Source: DATBDM01 sp036269915
GTDB taxonomy: Bacteria; Actinomycetota; Thermoleophilia; Solirubrobacterales; Solirubrobacteraceae
Length of the DNA stretch: 62,531 bases
Reading direction: 5' to 3'
Assembly: GCA_036269915.1 (NCBI GenBank)
Contig: DATBDM010000185.1
Span: 1 to 62,531, forward strand
Part shown: piece after piece, positions 49,077 through 56,840 of the stretch
Layout: each line of letters opens with the position of its first letter
Numbering within the stretch: the stretch's first letter is position 1
Notes under the pieces: generated by a model
What the model was told of the DNA's origin: nothing
What the model saw: the letters and a program-made list of their open reading frames with translations, nothing else
Database searches by the model: none
Position numbers and translations under genes: made by a program

Positions 49077-49141
49077 CTTCGATGAGCACGGAGAACACAC
49101 ATTCGTTCTTGCCACCTGAGAGAGGGGCTGAATCGCCACCC

Positions 49142-49810
49142 ATGGCCGATACCGCCAACAGCACGACCAGCACGAACAGCACGACCAGCACTGCCAAGAC
49201 CTCTACGGCTCGCAAGCCGGCTCGTACGTCGACCGCGACGCGCAGCACGAGCACGCGAGCCAAGTCGACCCGCCCGCGCGCCGCGTCGCGCAGCACGTCG
49301 ACCCGCAGCGCCTCGCGCTCGACCTCGACGCGCAGCACGGCCGCCGCCAAGGCGCCGAGCAAGTCGACCGGTCGCCGGACGCGCACCACGGCGAGGAACC
49401 AGACGCGCCAGGCCGCCAAGGCCAACGCGACCGCCGCGCGCACGACCGCCAAGCAGGGCCGCAGCATCGCCGAGCGCGCCGCGCTCGTGTACGTCGGTGC
49501 CGGCATCGAGGCGCGTGACCGGGTCGTCGGCATCGCCGGCGAGCTCGCCAACCGCTACGGCTCGCGCACGGCCGTCGAGAAGGAGATCAAGCGCTCGCGC
49601 CGCGAGGTCGAGTCCGATCTCAAGAAGTTCGAGCGCCGCGGCAACACCGCCCGCAACCAGCTCGAGCGCGACGTCCGCAAGGCGCGCACGCGCCTCGAGC
49701 GCGAGGTCCGCAACCGTCGCAAGGTCGTCACCGGGCGCGTCGACGACGCGGTCCAGGCCAGCGTCGGCGTCGCCTCGCTCGCCAAGGATCGCGTGGCGTC
49801 GCTGGCGTAG
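49142..49810 (+). CDS. Histone-like basic protein with Ser/Thr/Arg/Lys repeats
   Basis: 222 residues. The first 85 residues are low complexity with TSTRST-, SRSTSTRS- and ARKPART-like units, rich in Arg/Lys/Ser/Thr and without hydrophobic residues, like histone H1 tails and actinobacterial Hlp or HBHA tails. From residue 95 the protein is helical: AERAALVYVGAGIEARDRVV, then charged heptads (EIKRSRREVESDLKKFERR, LERDVRKARTRLEREVRN) suggesting a coiled coil. It probably binds and compacts DNA; this is inference. Start: ATG 49142 has AGAGGGG about 14 nt upstream. ATG 49082, 5 nt after the -10, would add 20 residues. Two or three SOS-type boxes precede it. Confidence 0.78.
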   Translation: MADTANSTTSTNSTTSTAKTSTARKPARTSTATRSTSTRAKSTRPRAASRSTSTRSASRSTSTRSTAAAKAPSKSTGRRTRTTARNQTRQAAKANATAARTTAKQGRSIAERAALVYVGAGIEARDRVVGIAGELANRYGSRTAVEKEIKRSRREVESDLKKFERRGNTARNQLERDVRKARTRLEREVRNRRKVVTGRVDDAVQASVGVASLAKDRVASLA

Positions 49811-49881
49811 GACCGCAGCACTTCCCCCGCTCGCCGGCCGGAGAGGGCGGCGGGCGGGAGCACCTGCCGGCCTCATATTCC

Positions 49882-49915
49882 GCCGGTGGGATCCACCGGC
49901 CTGAGGGGCCGGTGG
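49882..49915. terminator. Alternative stem-loops after the histone-like gene
   Basis: GCCGGTGG-GAT-CCACCGGC (49882-49900) is an 8-bp perfect hairpin. The second arm can instead pair with downstream sequence as CCACCGGCC-TGAGG-GGCCGGTGG (49893-49915), a 9-bp perfect hairpin. The two folds exclude each other. A third weaker hairpin follows near 49940-49966. It lies 72 bp after one stop and before the GNAT gene, so it may be a terminator or a switch. Confidence 0.55.
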
Positions 49916-49970
49916 GTGCAGCACCCTCTCCTCCCTCAACCGTCGGCCCGCCTTGTGCGGGTCGTCGGCG

Positions 49971-49976
49971 TTTAAT
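49971..49976 (+). promoter_or_regulatory. -10 element of the GNAT gene (leaderless)
   Basis: TTTAAT lies 7 nt before GTG 49984. It overlaps an earlier in-frame ATG at 49975, which is therefore an unlikely start. Confidence 0.55.
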
Positions 49977-49983
49977 GCCACTC

Positions 49984-50538
49984 GTGCTGCATCACCCGCT
50001 GACCGACGACGTGGTCCTGCGGCTCCCGGAGGAGTCCGACGCCGACGCGCTCGCCACGCTGATCGCGGCGAACCGGCCGTACCTCGGGCGCTGGATGCCG
50101 TGGGCGGCCGGCAACGACCGCGACGCGACGCTCGCGTTCATCCGCGCCGTGCGGCGCCAGATCGGCGACAACGACGGCTTCCAGACCGTGATCGAGCGCG
50201 ACGGGAGTCCGATCGGGATGGTCGGCTTCCATGGTGTCGACTGGCAGCACCGCAGCACGAGCATCGGCTACTGGCTCGCGCAGGACCAGCAGGGCCGGGG
50301 GATCATGACCCGCGCCGTCCGCGCGCTCGTCGACCACGCGATCGGCGCCTGGCGCGTCAACCGGATCGAGATCCGGGCCGGCGTCGAGAACCTCCCCAGC
50401 CGCCGGATCCCGGAGCGGCTCGGCTTCCGCGAGGAGGGTCGGCTGCTGCAGGTCGAGCGCGTCGGCGACCGCTGGGTCGACTCCGTGCTCTACGCCATGC
50501 TCGCGGCCGATTGGCCCGCTCAGGCCTCGCCGTCGTAG
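49984..50538 (+). CDS. GNAT N-acetyltransferase, RimJ/RimL-like
   Basis: 184 residues from GTG 49984. LTDDVVLRLPEESDADALAT, the acetyl-CoA loop in YWLAQDQQGRGIMTRAVRAL (Q/R-x-x-G-x-G/A) and the terminal NLPSRRIPERLGFREEGRL are typical of the RimJ/RimL subfamily (Acetyltransf_3). Substrates may be ribosomal proteins, other protein N-termini or small amines. The promoter hexamer places the start at the GTG rather than at the ATG 9 nt upstream. It overlaps the convergent cupin gene by 19 bp. Confidence 0.88.
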   Translation: MLHHPLTDDVVLRLPEESDADALATLIAANRPYLGRWMPWAAGNDRDATLAFIRAVRRQIGDNDGFQTVIERDGSPIGMVGFHGVDWQHRSTSIGYWLAQDQQGRGIMTRAVRALVDHAIGAWRVNRIEIRAGVENLPSRRIPERLGFREEGRLLQVERVGDRWVDSVLYAMLAADWPAQASPS

Positions 50539-50987
50539 TAGTCCACGGCGCTCGAGCGCCGGACCATCACGTCGTCGGCGCGGTTGCCCGTCCAGATCCC
50601 GACCTTGTCCGAGTCCGGGTAGACCGTCGCCGTCGGCACGACGACGTCGGAGAACATCAGCACCCGCACCGGAGCGTCGCCGTCGTTGCGCAGCTGATGG
50701 GCGCCCGCGGCGCCCTTGGGGAACAGGACGACGTCCCAGGGCGCGAGGCGGTGCGCGCCGTCGGGGTCGCGCAGGGTCGGCTCGCCCTCCAGCACGAGCA
50801 CCCATTCCTCCTCGCCGGCCTCGTAGTGGTACGGGCACAGCGCCTGCCCGGGCGGCAGCTCGTAGACGCTGATCCCGGTGCTCGCGGCGGGCAGCTCGCG
50901 TCCCAGCCGGTGCAGCCCCGCGCGGAAGCCCTCAGGGTCCTCGTCGTCGAATTGGAACGAAGGCGTGGCGATGTTGACGCGATGCAT
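50520..50987 (-). CDS. Cupin-domain protein
   Basis: 155 residues. Cupin motif 1 is GQALCPYHYEAGEEEWVLVL with two His and two Glu, and motif 2 is LFPKGAAGAHQLRNDGDAPV with the final His, so a complete metal site is possible. It ends VGIWTGNRADDVMVRRSSAV, a tail I recall from uncharacterised cupins resembling dTDP-sugar or quercetinase-like proteins. Function unknown. ATG 50987 has GAAGG upstream. It is divergent from mrp with 38 nt between starts. Confidence 0.82.
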   Translation of the reverse strand: MHRVNIATPSFQFDDEDPEGFRAGLHRLGRELPAASTGISVYELPPGQALCPYHYEAGEEEWVLVLEGEPTLRDPDGAHRLAPWDVVLFPKGAAGAHQLRNDGDAPVRVLMFSDVVVPTATVYPDSDKVGIWTGNRADDVMVRRSSAVDYYDGEA

Positions 50988-51012
50988 CGCAGAACCTTCG
51001 CAGTCACGCTGC

Positions 51013-51018
51013 CACAAT
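51013..51018 (+). promoter_or_regulatory. -10 element of mrp (leaderless)
   Basis: CACAAT lies 7 nt before ATG 51026. It overlaps an in-frame ATG at 51017, which is thus less likely to be the start. Confidence 0.5.
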
Positions 51019-51025
51019 GGGGGGC

Positions 51026-52174
51026 ATGCCCACGCAGGAGACCATCCTCGAGGCGCTGAAGGTCGTCATCGACCCCGAGCTGCGGCGCGACATCGTCGAG
51101 CTCGGCATGGTCCGTTCCATCGACGTCAAGGACGGCGGAGTCGTCGACGTGACGGTGTCCCTGACGACCCCAGGCTGCCCGATCAAGAACCACTTCCAGA
51201 CCGGTGTCGCCACCGCCGTGCGCGGCGTCGAGGGCGTCACCGGCGTCAACGTCGGCTTCGACGTGTTGACCGACGCCGAGAAGAGCGGCCTGCAGAGCAA
51301 GCTGGGACGGCCGGGGGGCCTGCCCGAAGGCGCGCTCGCCGAGGTCGCCAACGTGATCTGCGTTGGCTCCGGCAAGGGCGGTGTCGGCAAGTCCTCGCTG
51401 ACCGTCAACCTCGCCGCCGCGCTGTCGGCGGAGGGCAAGCGGGTCGGCGTGCTCGACGCGGACGTGTGGGGCTATTCGATCCCGCGCATGCTCGGACTCG
51501 GCGGCCAGCGTCCCAAGGTGTCCGACCAGCGCAAGATCCTGCCGCTCGAGGCGCATGGCCTTAAGGTCATGTCGATCGGGTTCTTCATCAAGGAGGACGA
51601 GGCGGTCGTCTGGCGCGGCCCGATGCTCCACAAGGCCCTCACCCAGTTCCTCGAGGACGTCAACTGGGGGACGCTCGACTACCTGCTGATCGACCTGCCG
51701 CCGGGCACCGGCGACGTCTCGATGACGCTCGCGCAGCTGCTGCCCCAGGCGCAGTTCATGATCGTCACGACACCGCAGGACACCGCGCAGAAGGTCGCGC
51801 GGCGCTCCGCCGAGATGGCCGACAAGGTCAAGCTCGAGATCGCGGGCGTGATCGAGAACATGGCCGGCTTCACGACGCCGGCCGGCGAGCGCTACCCGAT
51901 CTTCGGCGAGGGCGGCGGCCAGTCGCTGGCCGACGAGCTCGACGTGCCGCTGCTCGCCTCGGTGCCGCTGACGATGCCGCTGCGCGCCCAGAGCGACGCG
52001 GGGGTGCCGCTCACAATGGTCGACCCGGACGATCCGGCCGCCCAGGCCGTGCGCCAGGCGGCCCGCGGGATCATCGCCATGACGCCGGTGTCGCTGCCGG
52101 TGATGCAGTCGATCCAGTCGGCGCCGCCGGCGGCGCCGCAGCCGGTCGGGATGAGCCTCCCCATGGCCGGCTGA
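51026..52174 (+). CDS. mrp: Mrp/NBP35-type P-loop ATPase (iron-sulfur carrier family)
   Basis: 382 residues. Residues 1-95 are an MIP18/DUF59 domain (LRRDIVELGMVRSIDVKDGG, TTPGCPIKNHFQTGVATAV). Then comes the deviant Walker A of SIMIBI ATPases, GSGKGGVGKSSLTVNLAAA, with DADVWGYSIPRMLG and LLIDLPPGTGDVSMTLAQL. Mrp/ApbC proteins in many bacteria carry Fe-S clusters on a C-terminal CxxC. Here that place reads GFTTPAGERYPIFG, so the CxxC is missing, as I recall for actinobacterial Mrp. The role may therefore be assembly without direct cluster binding. A ferredoxin gene lies 0.1 kb downstream on the other strand. Confidence 0.9.
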   Translation: MPTQETILEALKVVIDPELRRDIVELGMVRSIDVKDGGVVDVTVSLTTPGCPIKNHFQTGVATAVRGVEGVTGVNVGFDVLTDAEKSGLQSKLGRPGGLPEGALAEVANVICVGSGKGGVGKSSLTVNLAAALSAEGKRVGVLDADVWGYSIPRMLGLGGQRPKVSDQRKILPLEAHGLKVMSIGFFIKEDEAVVWRGPMLHKALTQFLEDVNWGTLDYLLIDLPPGTGDVSMTLAQLLPQAQFMIVTTPQDTAQKVARRSAEMADKVKLEIAGVIENMAGFTTPAGERYPIFGEGGGQSLADELDVPLLASVPLTMPLRAQSDAGVPLTMVDPDDPAAQAVRQAARGIIAMTPVSLPVMQSIQSAPPAAPQPVGMSLPMAG

Positions 52175-52270
52175 CACGGATCTAGAGGTTCGCCCTCCGA
52201 TCATCGCTCGCGGGCCGTGCCGGGCGCGGGCCGCGAGCGCAGGATCGCGAGCGCTGCTCTCCGTGCGACG

Positions 52271-52531
52271 TTACGACGAGAAGTACGCCGCGTTGACCTG
52301 CTGGAACTTCGACCACTCCTCGGGGAGCTGGTCCTCGGCGAAGCAGGCGTCGACCGGGCAGGCCTCGACGCAGGCGTCGCAGTCGATGCACTCCTCCGGA
52401 TCGATGAAGAGCTGCTCGACGCGGTCGTAGTCCGGCTCGTCCGGGGTGGGGTGGATGCAGTCGACGGGACAGACCTCCACGCAGGAGTTGTCCTTGGTGC
52501 CGATGCACGGTTCGGCGATCACATAGGCCAT
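52271..52531 (-). CDS. Seven-iron type ferredoxin
   Basis: 86 residues. Cysteines at 9, 17 and 58 fit a [3Fe-4S] cluster, and those at 21, 48, 51 and 54 fit a [4Fe-4S] cluster. The blocks are CVEVCPVDC and CIDCDACVEACPVDAC. Two extra cysteines (25 and 63) follow CPVD and CPVDA. This is the FdxA/FdxC type common in actinobacteria, a partner for P450s and oxidoreductases. ATG 52531 is preceded by AAGGAC. TAGAAT (52582-52577) is a likely -10 with a leader of about 45 nt. Confidence 0.93.
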   Translation of the reverse strand: MAYVIAEPCIGTKDNSCVEVCPVDCIHPTPDEPDYDRVEQLFIDPEECIDCDACVEACPVDACFAEDQLPEEWSKFQQVNAAYFSS

Positions 52532-52576
52532 GAATTCAGAGTGTCCTTGGTGCTCGTGAGCAGGGAGCGAGCCGGG

Positions 52577-52586
52577 ATTCTAGGCT
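52577..52586. promoter_or_regulatory. Back-to-back -10 elements for ferredoxin and the epimerase-like gene
   Basis: TAGAAT on the minus strand (52582-52577) and TAGGCT on the plus strand (52581-52586) overlap. The second is 7 nt before GTG 52594, giving a leaderless message on that side only. Confidence 0.55.
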
Positions 52587-52593
52587 GCCGGGC

Positions 52594-53463
52594 GTGCTGC
52601 TGCTGACGGGAGCCACCGGACTGCTCGGATCGGCCGTGCTGCGCCGGCTGCTGGCGCAGGGGACCGACGTGCGCTGCCTGGTGCGCGATCAGCGCCGGCT
52701 GGGCGACCAGCGCGTGCGCGTCCAGCTGGCGATCGGCGACCTCGCCGAGCCGGCCTCCTACCGGCGCGCGCTGCGCGGCGTGGACACCGTCGTCCACCTC
52801 GCGGGCACGGCGCGCGACCAGGCCTCCGGCACCATCGAGGAGGTCGACGGGCTCGCCGCCTGGCGGCTCGCCCGCGCCGCCGAGCGCGCCGGCGCCACGC
52901 GGATGGTCTGGTCGATGCGGCTGGGCGCCACGCCGCACCATCCCGCGCGCGTCCAGCGCGCCGAGGCGCTCGCCGCGCGCGCGCTCGCCGGCGCCGAGCT
53001 CGAGCTGACCACGCTCGCCTGCTCGCTGCTCTACGGCGCGGGAGACCGCCGGGTCGCGCGGCTGGACCGGCTCGCGCTGCTGCCGGCCGTGCCGATCGCC
53101 GGCCGGGGAGCGGCGCGCGTGCAGCCGCTGTGGGTCGAGGACGCAGCGGCCTGCGTCGTCGCGGCGCTCGACCGACCACCCGGACGCCACGAGCTCGCCG
53201 GTCCCGAGCTGCTCACCGAGCGCCAGGTGGTCCAGCTCGCGCTGCGCGCGCGCGGCCACCGCCGCCGCCTCGTCCCGATCCCGCTCGCGGTCCTGCGGCC
53301 GCTGCTGCAGGCCTACGAGGCGTCCTCGGGGCCGGCCGCGCTGCTCACCTGGGAGGAGGTCCTCGGCCTGGCCGTCCCGATGGTCGCCGCGCGCGGGACC
53401 GCCGACGCCGAGGCCCTCGGCGTGCGCCCGCGGCGGATGCGCGACGCCTACCCGCGCGCCTAG
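52594..53463 (+). CDS. NAD(P)H-binding atypical SDR, NDUFA9/NmrA-like
   Basis: 289 residues. The Rossmann motif LLLTGATGLLGSAVLRRLLA at the very start (TGxxGxxG) and GVDTVVHLAGTARDQ mark an atypical short-chain dehydrogenase. The Tyr-x3-Lys of catalytic members is not evident, as in NDUFA9-like and NmrA-like proteins. The C-terminus (HELAGPELLTERQVVQLALR, then RLVPIPLAVLRPLL) follows the NDUFA9-like group. It may bind NADPH without catalysis or isomerise quinones; unknown. The GTG start follows a -10 by 7 nt. It shares a CTAG with the amidase gene. Confidence 0.85.
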   Translation: MLLLTGATGLLGSAVLRRLLAQGTDVRCLVRDQRRLGDQRVRVQLAIGDLAEPASYRRALRGVDTVVHLAGTARDQASGTIEEVDGLAAWRLARAAERAGATRMVWSMRLGATPHHPARVQRAEALAARALAGAELELTTLACSLLYGAGDRRVARLDRLALLPAVPIAGRGAARVQPLWVEDAAACVVAALDRPPGRHELAGPELLTERQVVQLALRARGHRRRLVPIPLAVLRPLLQAYEASSGPAALLTWEEVLGLAVPMVAARGTADAEALGVRPRRMRDAYPRA

Positions 53464-54887
53464 ATGGGAGATGGGGCGACCGCGCCCGGCCCGCCGCGCG
53501 CCGTCTCGATCTGCTGGGCGACCTGCAGCAGGGTGTCCTCGCCGAGCGGCTTGGCCACGAGCTGCACCGCCGACGGGAGGCCGTCGGGGCCGAGACCCAT
53601 CGGAACCGAGATCGCCGGCTGCCCGGTGACGTTGAACAGCGCGTTGTAGGGCGTGAAGCGCCCGGAGCGGGCGAGGTCCTCGAGCGGGCGCTCGCCGAGG
53701 CCGTTGCACTCCCCGATGGGCAGCGGGCGCTCCGCGAGCGCCGGCGTGAGCAGCAGGTCATAGCCCGCGAAGAACGCGACCAGGCCGCGCGCGAGCGCCT
53801 GCAGCTGGGCGACGGCCGCCAGGTAGCCGACCGAGTCGAGCTCATGGGCGAGGTCGGCGATCGCGCGCGAGAGCGGCTCGATCTCGTCCTCCTCGGGCGG
53901 CCGGCCGGCGAGCAGCTGGCCGTAGCTGATCCCGAGTGCGATCGCGGGTCCGAAGGCGTTGATGAAGAGGTCGAGCGAGGACGGTCCGGGCAGCGACGGC
54001 GCCGCCTCCTCGACGTGGTGGCCGAGCCCGGCGAGCAGCTCCGCGGCCTCCTGCATCGCTCGCACGCACTCGGGGTCGACGGGCGCCTCGAGCGCGTTGT
54101 CGGCCGACACCGCCACGCGCAGGCGCGCCGGGGCGCGGCGGACGACGGTCGCGTAGGGCTCGGCCGGGCGCGGCGCCCAGGTGGCGTCGCCGACCTCGTA
54201 GCCGGCGAGCACGTCGAGCAGCTGGGCGGTCTCGGCGACCGAGCGGGTCAGCACGCCGTCGCAGGCCAGGAACGAGTCGCCGAGATCGGGTCCGCGCGAG
54301 ACGCGGCCGCGGCTCGGTTTGAGGCCGACGAGACCGCAGCACGCGGCCGGGGTCCGGATCGAGCCGCCGCCGTCGTTGCCGTGGGCCACGGGCAGCATGC
54401 CGGAGGCGACCGCGGCCGCCGAGCCGCCGGAGGAGCCGCCCGGGGTGCGCCCGAGGTCCCACGGGTTGTGGGTCGGCCCGCTGTGGCGGGGCTCGGTCGT
54501 CGGGAGGATCCCGAACTCGGGCATGTTCGTGGAACCGACGACGACGAAGCCCGCCTCGCGCAGGCGGTGCACCAGATAGGCGGAGTGGTCGGGCCGGTGA
54601 CCCGCGATGAAGCGCGAGCCGAAGTTCATGCACAGCCCTGCGACCGGCGTGTTGGCCTTGATGGCGATCGGCACGCCCGCGAACGGGCGCTCGTCGCCGG
54701 GCTCGATCTCCGCCGCGGCCGCCATCGCGCGCTCGCCGTCGACCTCCACGAACGCGTTGAGCGCCGGGTCGAGCGCCTCGATGCGCTCGAGCGCCGCACC
54801 CACCGACTCGCGTGCCGACAGCTCTCCCCCGCGGACCAGCGCGGCAAGCTCGGCGACTGGTCGCGTCATGAGGTCGTTCACGCTCAT
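53460..54887 (-). CDS. Amidase (amidase-signature family)
   Basis: 475 residues. The Ser-Ser-Lys triad is complete: Lys in PIAIKANTPVAGL, the first Ser in GGSIRTPAACCGLVGLKPS and the nucleophile region in TPGGSSGGSAAAVASGM. The C-terminus, YNALFNVTGQPAISVPMG, is typical of amidases of the AtzF/GatA-like family. There are no GatB/GatC genes nearby and the sequence shows no tRNA-amidotransferase features, so it likely hydrolyses small amides. ATG 54887 was chosen over 54908, which adds seven residues. Confidence 0.9.
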   Translation of the reverse strand: MSVNDLMTRPVAELAALVRGGELSARESVGAALERIEALDPALNAFVEVDGERAMAAAAEIEPGDERPFAGVPIAIKANTPVAGLCMNFGSRFIAGHRPDHSAYLVHRLREAGFVVVGSTNMPEFGILPTTEPRHSGPTHNPWDLGRTPGGSSGGSAAAVASGMLPVAHGNDGGGSIRTPAACCGLVGLKPSRGRVSRGPDLGDSFLACDGVLTRSVAETAQLLDVLAGYEVGDATWAPRPAEPYATVVRRAPARLRVAVSADNALEAPVDPECVRAMQEAAELLAGLGHHVEEAAPSLPGPSSLDLFINAFGPAIALGISYGQLLAGRPPEEDEIEPLSRAIADLAHELDSVGYLAAVAQLQALARGLVAFFAGYDLLLTPALAERPLPIGECNGLGERPLEDLARSGRFTPYNALFNVTGQPAISVPMGLGPDGLPSAVQLVAKPLGEDTLLQVAQQIETARGGPGAVAPSPI

Positions 54888-54965
54888 TGCCGTAGGACCG
54901 CTGACCATACGCCTTCGCCGATGAGCGGGTCATCGCGAGCAGGCGCGCGTAACCCCTTGCGCGGC

Positions 54966-54971
54966 TATGTT
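54966..54971 (+). promoter_or_regulatory. -10 element of the CGNR-citrate synthase operon (leaderless)
   Basis: TATGTT lies 6 nt before ATG 54978. Confidence 0.55.
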
Positions 54972-54977
54972 GCGGTT

Positions 54978-55550
54978 ATGGCCGTCGATCTCCCCCCGGG
55001 CCGGCCGGCGCTCGAGCTCGTCAACACGCGCGGCGAGCGCGCCGACGGCCTCTCGAGCGACGCCGACGTCGTGGGCTGGCTCGTGCGGAGCGGGCTGCTG
55101 CCCGAGCCCGCGCCCGCCCCGGCGGGGCTGCTGCGCGCCGCGCGCGACCTGCGGGAGGCGATCGACGTCGCGACCCGTGCCTGCGTGGCCGGCGCCGTGC
55201 CCGCGCCCGAGCCGCTGGCGCTGATCGACGAGTGGCTCGCCTACGCGGGCGGGCGCCCGCAGCTGCGCCCCGGGCCGGACGGGCTGCCGGTGCTCGGCGA
55301 GCGCGCGCCGAGCGACTCGCCGCGGCGCGCGCTCGGGATGGTCGCGCTCGACGCCGCGCGGCTGCTCGGCACGCCGGCCGAGCGTGCCCGCATCCGCATC
55401 TGCGCGTCGGAGACCTGCTCCGCCCGCTTCTACGACCGTTCGCCCGCCGGCTGCCGCCGGTGGTGCTCGATGGACCTGTGCGGCAACGTCGAGAAGGCGC
55501 GGCGTCACCGCGCCCGCGGCATGGCCGGGAGAACAGAGAGGATCACATGA
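54978..55550 (+). CDS. ABATE/CGNR zinc-finger regulator
   Basis: 190 residues. The N-terminal ABATE domain (LELVNTRGERADGLSSDADV, LLRAARDLREAIDVATRA) is linked to a C-terminal CGNR zinc finger. ICASETCSARFYDRSPAGCRR, in parts, and WCSMDLCGNVEKARRHR give the Cys ligands and the CGN motif. These proteins are thought to be stress-linked DNA-binding regulators. It sits directly before citrate synthase with an ATGA overlap, so it may control its own operon and thus TCA entry. Confidence 0.88.
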   Translation: MAVDLPPGRPALELVNTRGERADGLSSDADVVGWLVRSGLLPEPAPAPAGLLRAARDLREAIDVATRACVAGAVPAPEPLALIDEWLAYAGGRPQLRPGPDGLPVLGERAPSDSPRRALGMVALDAARLLGTPAERARIRICASETCSARFYDRSPAGCRRWCSMDLCGNVEKARRHRARGMAGRTERIT

Positions 55551-56638
55551 GCGAAGTCCAGTCCGGGCTCGAGGGCGTCGTCGCCTTCGCGACCGAGATC
55601 GCCGAGCCCGACCGCGAGGGCGGCGCCCTGCGCTACCGCGGCGTCGACATCGAGGAGCTCGTCGGCACCGTGCCGTTCGAGCACGTCTGGGGGCTGCTCG
55701 TCGACGGGACGCTCGAGCCGGGGCTGCCGCCGGCCGAACCGCATCCGCTCGCCGTGCGCTCGGGCGACCCCCGCGTCGACGTCCAGGCCGCGCTGGCGAT
55801 GCTCGGCGCCGAGTGGGGCTTCGGCGCCCTGATCGACACCTCCGGCGAGGATGCCCGCGACCAGCTCGCGCGCGCGTCGGTGATGGCGCTGTCGTTCGTC
55901 GCCCAGTCCGCGCGCGGCATCGGCCGCCCGCCGGTGCCGCAGCGGATCGTCGACCAGGCGACCTCGATCCCCGAGCGCTTCCTGACCCGCTGGCGCGGGG
56001 AGGCCGACCCGGACCACGTCAAGGCGATCGACGCCTACTGGATCTCCGCCGCCGAGCACGGCATGAACGCGTCGACGTTCACCGCCCGCGTGATCGCCTC
56101 CACGGGCGCCGACGTCGCCGCGGCGCTGTCGGGTGCCGTCGGCGCGCTGTCGGGTCCGCTGCACGGGGGCGCGCCCGCGCGCGTGCTGAGGATGCTCGAC
56201 GAGGTCGAGCGCAAGGGCGATGCCGAGCGCTGGGTCAAGGAGGCGCTCGACCGCGGCGAGCGGCTGATGGGCTTCGGACATCGCGTCTACCGCGCGGAGG
56301 ACCCGCGGGCCAGCGTGCTGCGGCGCACCTCGCGCGAGATCGGCTCGACCCGCTTCGAGATCGCCGAGGCGCTCGAGCAGGCGGCGCTCGCCGAGCTGAA
56401 GGCGCGCAAGCCCGACCGCGTCCTCGCCACGAACGTCGAGTTCTGGTCGGCGGTGGTGCTCGACCACGCCGAGGTGCCGCCGCAGCTGTTCACGCCGCTG
56501 TTCACCTGCGCGCGCACCGCCGGCTGGTCGGCGCACATCCTCGAGCAGAAGCGCGAGGCCCGCCTGATCCGGCCCAGCGCGAAGTACGTCGGCCCGCCGC
56601 CCCGCCCGCTCTCGGAGCTGCAGGGGGCGGCGGCCTAG
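55547..56638 (+). CDS. Citrate synthase
   Basis: 363 residues, the short bacterial form. GALRYRGVDIEELVG opens the fold. Catalytic His residues lie in AEHGMNASTFTARVIAS and GFGHRVYRAEDPRASVLRR, and the catalytic Asp should lie near the C-terminus in the region of TNVEFWSAVVLDHAEVP. It condenses oxaloacetate and acetyl-CoA into citrate. Methylcitrate synthase is an alternative in this length class; no prp genes are adjacent. The start is the ATG of an ATGA overlap with the CGNR gene. The stop shares a CTAG with the convergent 63-residue gene. Confidence 0.93.
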   Translation: MSEVQSGLEGVVAFATEIAEPDREGGALRYRGVDIEELVGTVPFEHVWGLLVDGTLEPGLPPAEPHPLAVRSGDPRVDVQAALAMLGAEWGFGALIDTSGEDARDQLARASVMALSFVAQSARGIGRPPVPQRIVDQATSIPERFLTRWRGEADPDHVKAIDAYWISAAEHGMNASTFTARVIASTGADVAAALSGAVGALSGPLHGGAPARVLRMLDEVERKGDAERWVKEALDRGERLMGFGHRVYRAEDPRASVLRRTSREIGSTRFEIAEALEQAALAELKARKPDRVLATNVEFWSAVVLDHAEVPPQLFTPLFTCARTAGWSAHILEQKREARLIRPSAKYVGPPPRPLSELQGAAA

Positions 56639-56826
56639 AGCCCCGGGACGGTCCCCTGGGCGCGGAGCTCGGCGACGGCGGCAGCCATGCCGTCGATCTC
56701 CGTGCCGAGCGCCTCCAGCGCGGTCGGATCGCCCTCGCGGGCGGTCGCGACCGCCGCCCGGCACTGGGCGACGTGCTCCTCGACGCGGGCGAGCAGGGTC
56801 TCGATGGCCTCCGGTTCCATGCGCAT
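56635..56826 (-). CDS. Small helical protein of unknown function
   Basis: 63 residues: MRMEPEAIETLLARVEEHVA, CRAAVATAREGDPTALEAL and DGMAAAVAELRAQG read as two or three amphipathic helices with heptad spacing. No family is recognised. TAGCGT lies 8 nt before ATG 56826 and begins with the stop codon of the upstream ornithine-cyclodeaminase-like gene. Its own stop overlaps citrate synthase in a CTAG. Promoter and stop architecture together make a real gene likely. Confidence 0.6.
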   Translation of the reverse strand: MRMEPEAIETLLARVEEHVAQCRAAVATAREGDPTALEALGTEIDGMAAAVAELRAQGTVPGL

Positions 56827-56834
56827 GGCCCTGG

Positions 56835-56840
56835 ACGCTA
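56835..56840 (-). promoter_or_regulatory. -10 element of the 63-residue gene, sharing the upstream stop codon
   Basis: TAGCGT on the minus strand starts with the TAG stop (56840-56838) of the upstream gene and lies 8 nt before ATG 56826. Confidence 0.5.

Noticed and set aside
53460..54887. GatA subunit of the tRNA amidotransferase
   Set aside because: No gatB or gatC is adjacent, and the sequence matches general amidases better.
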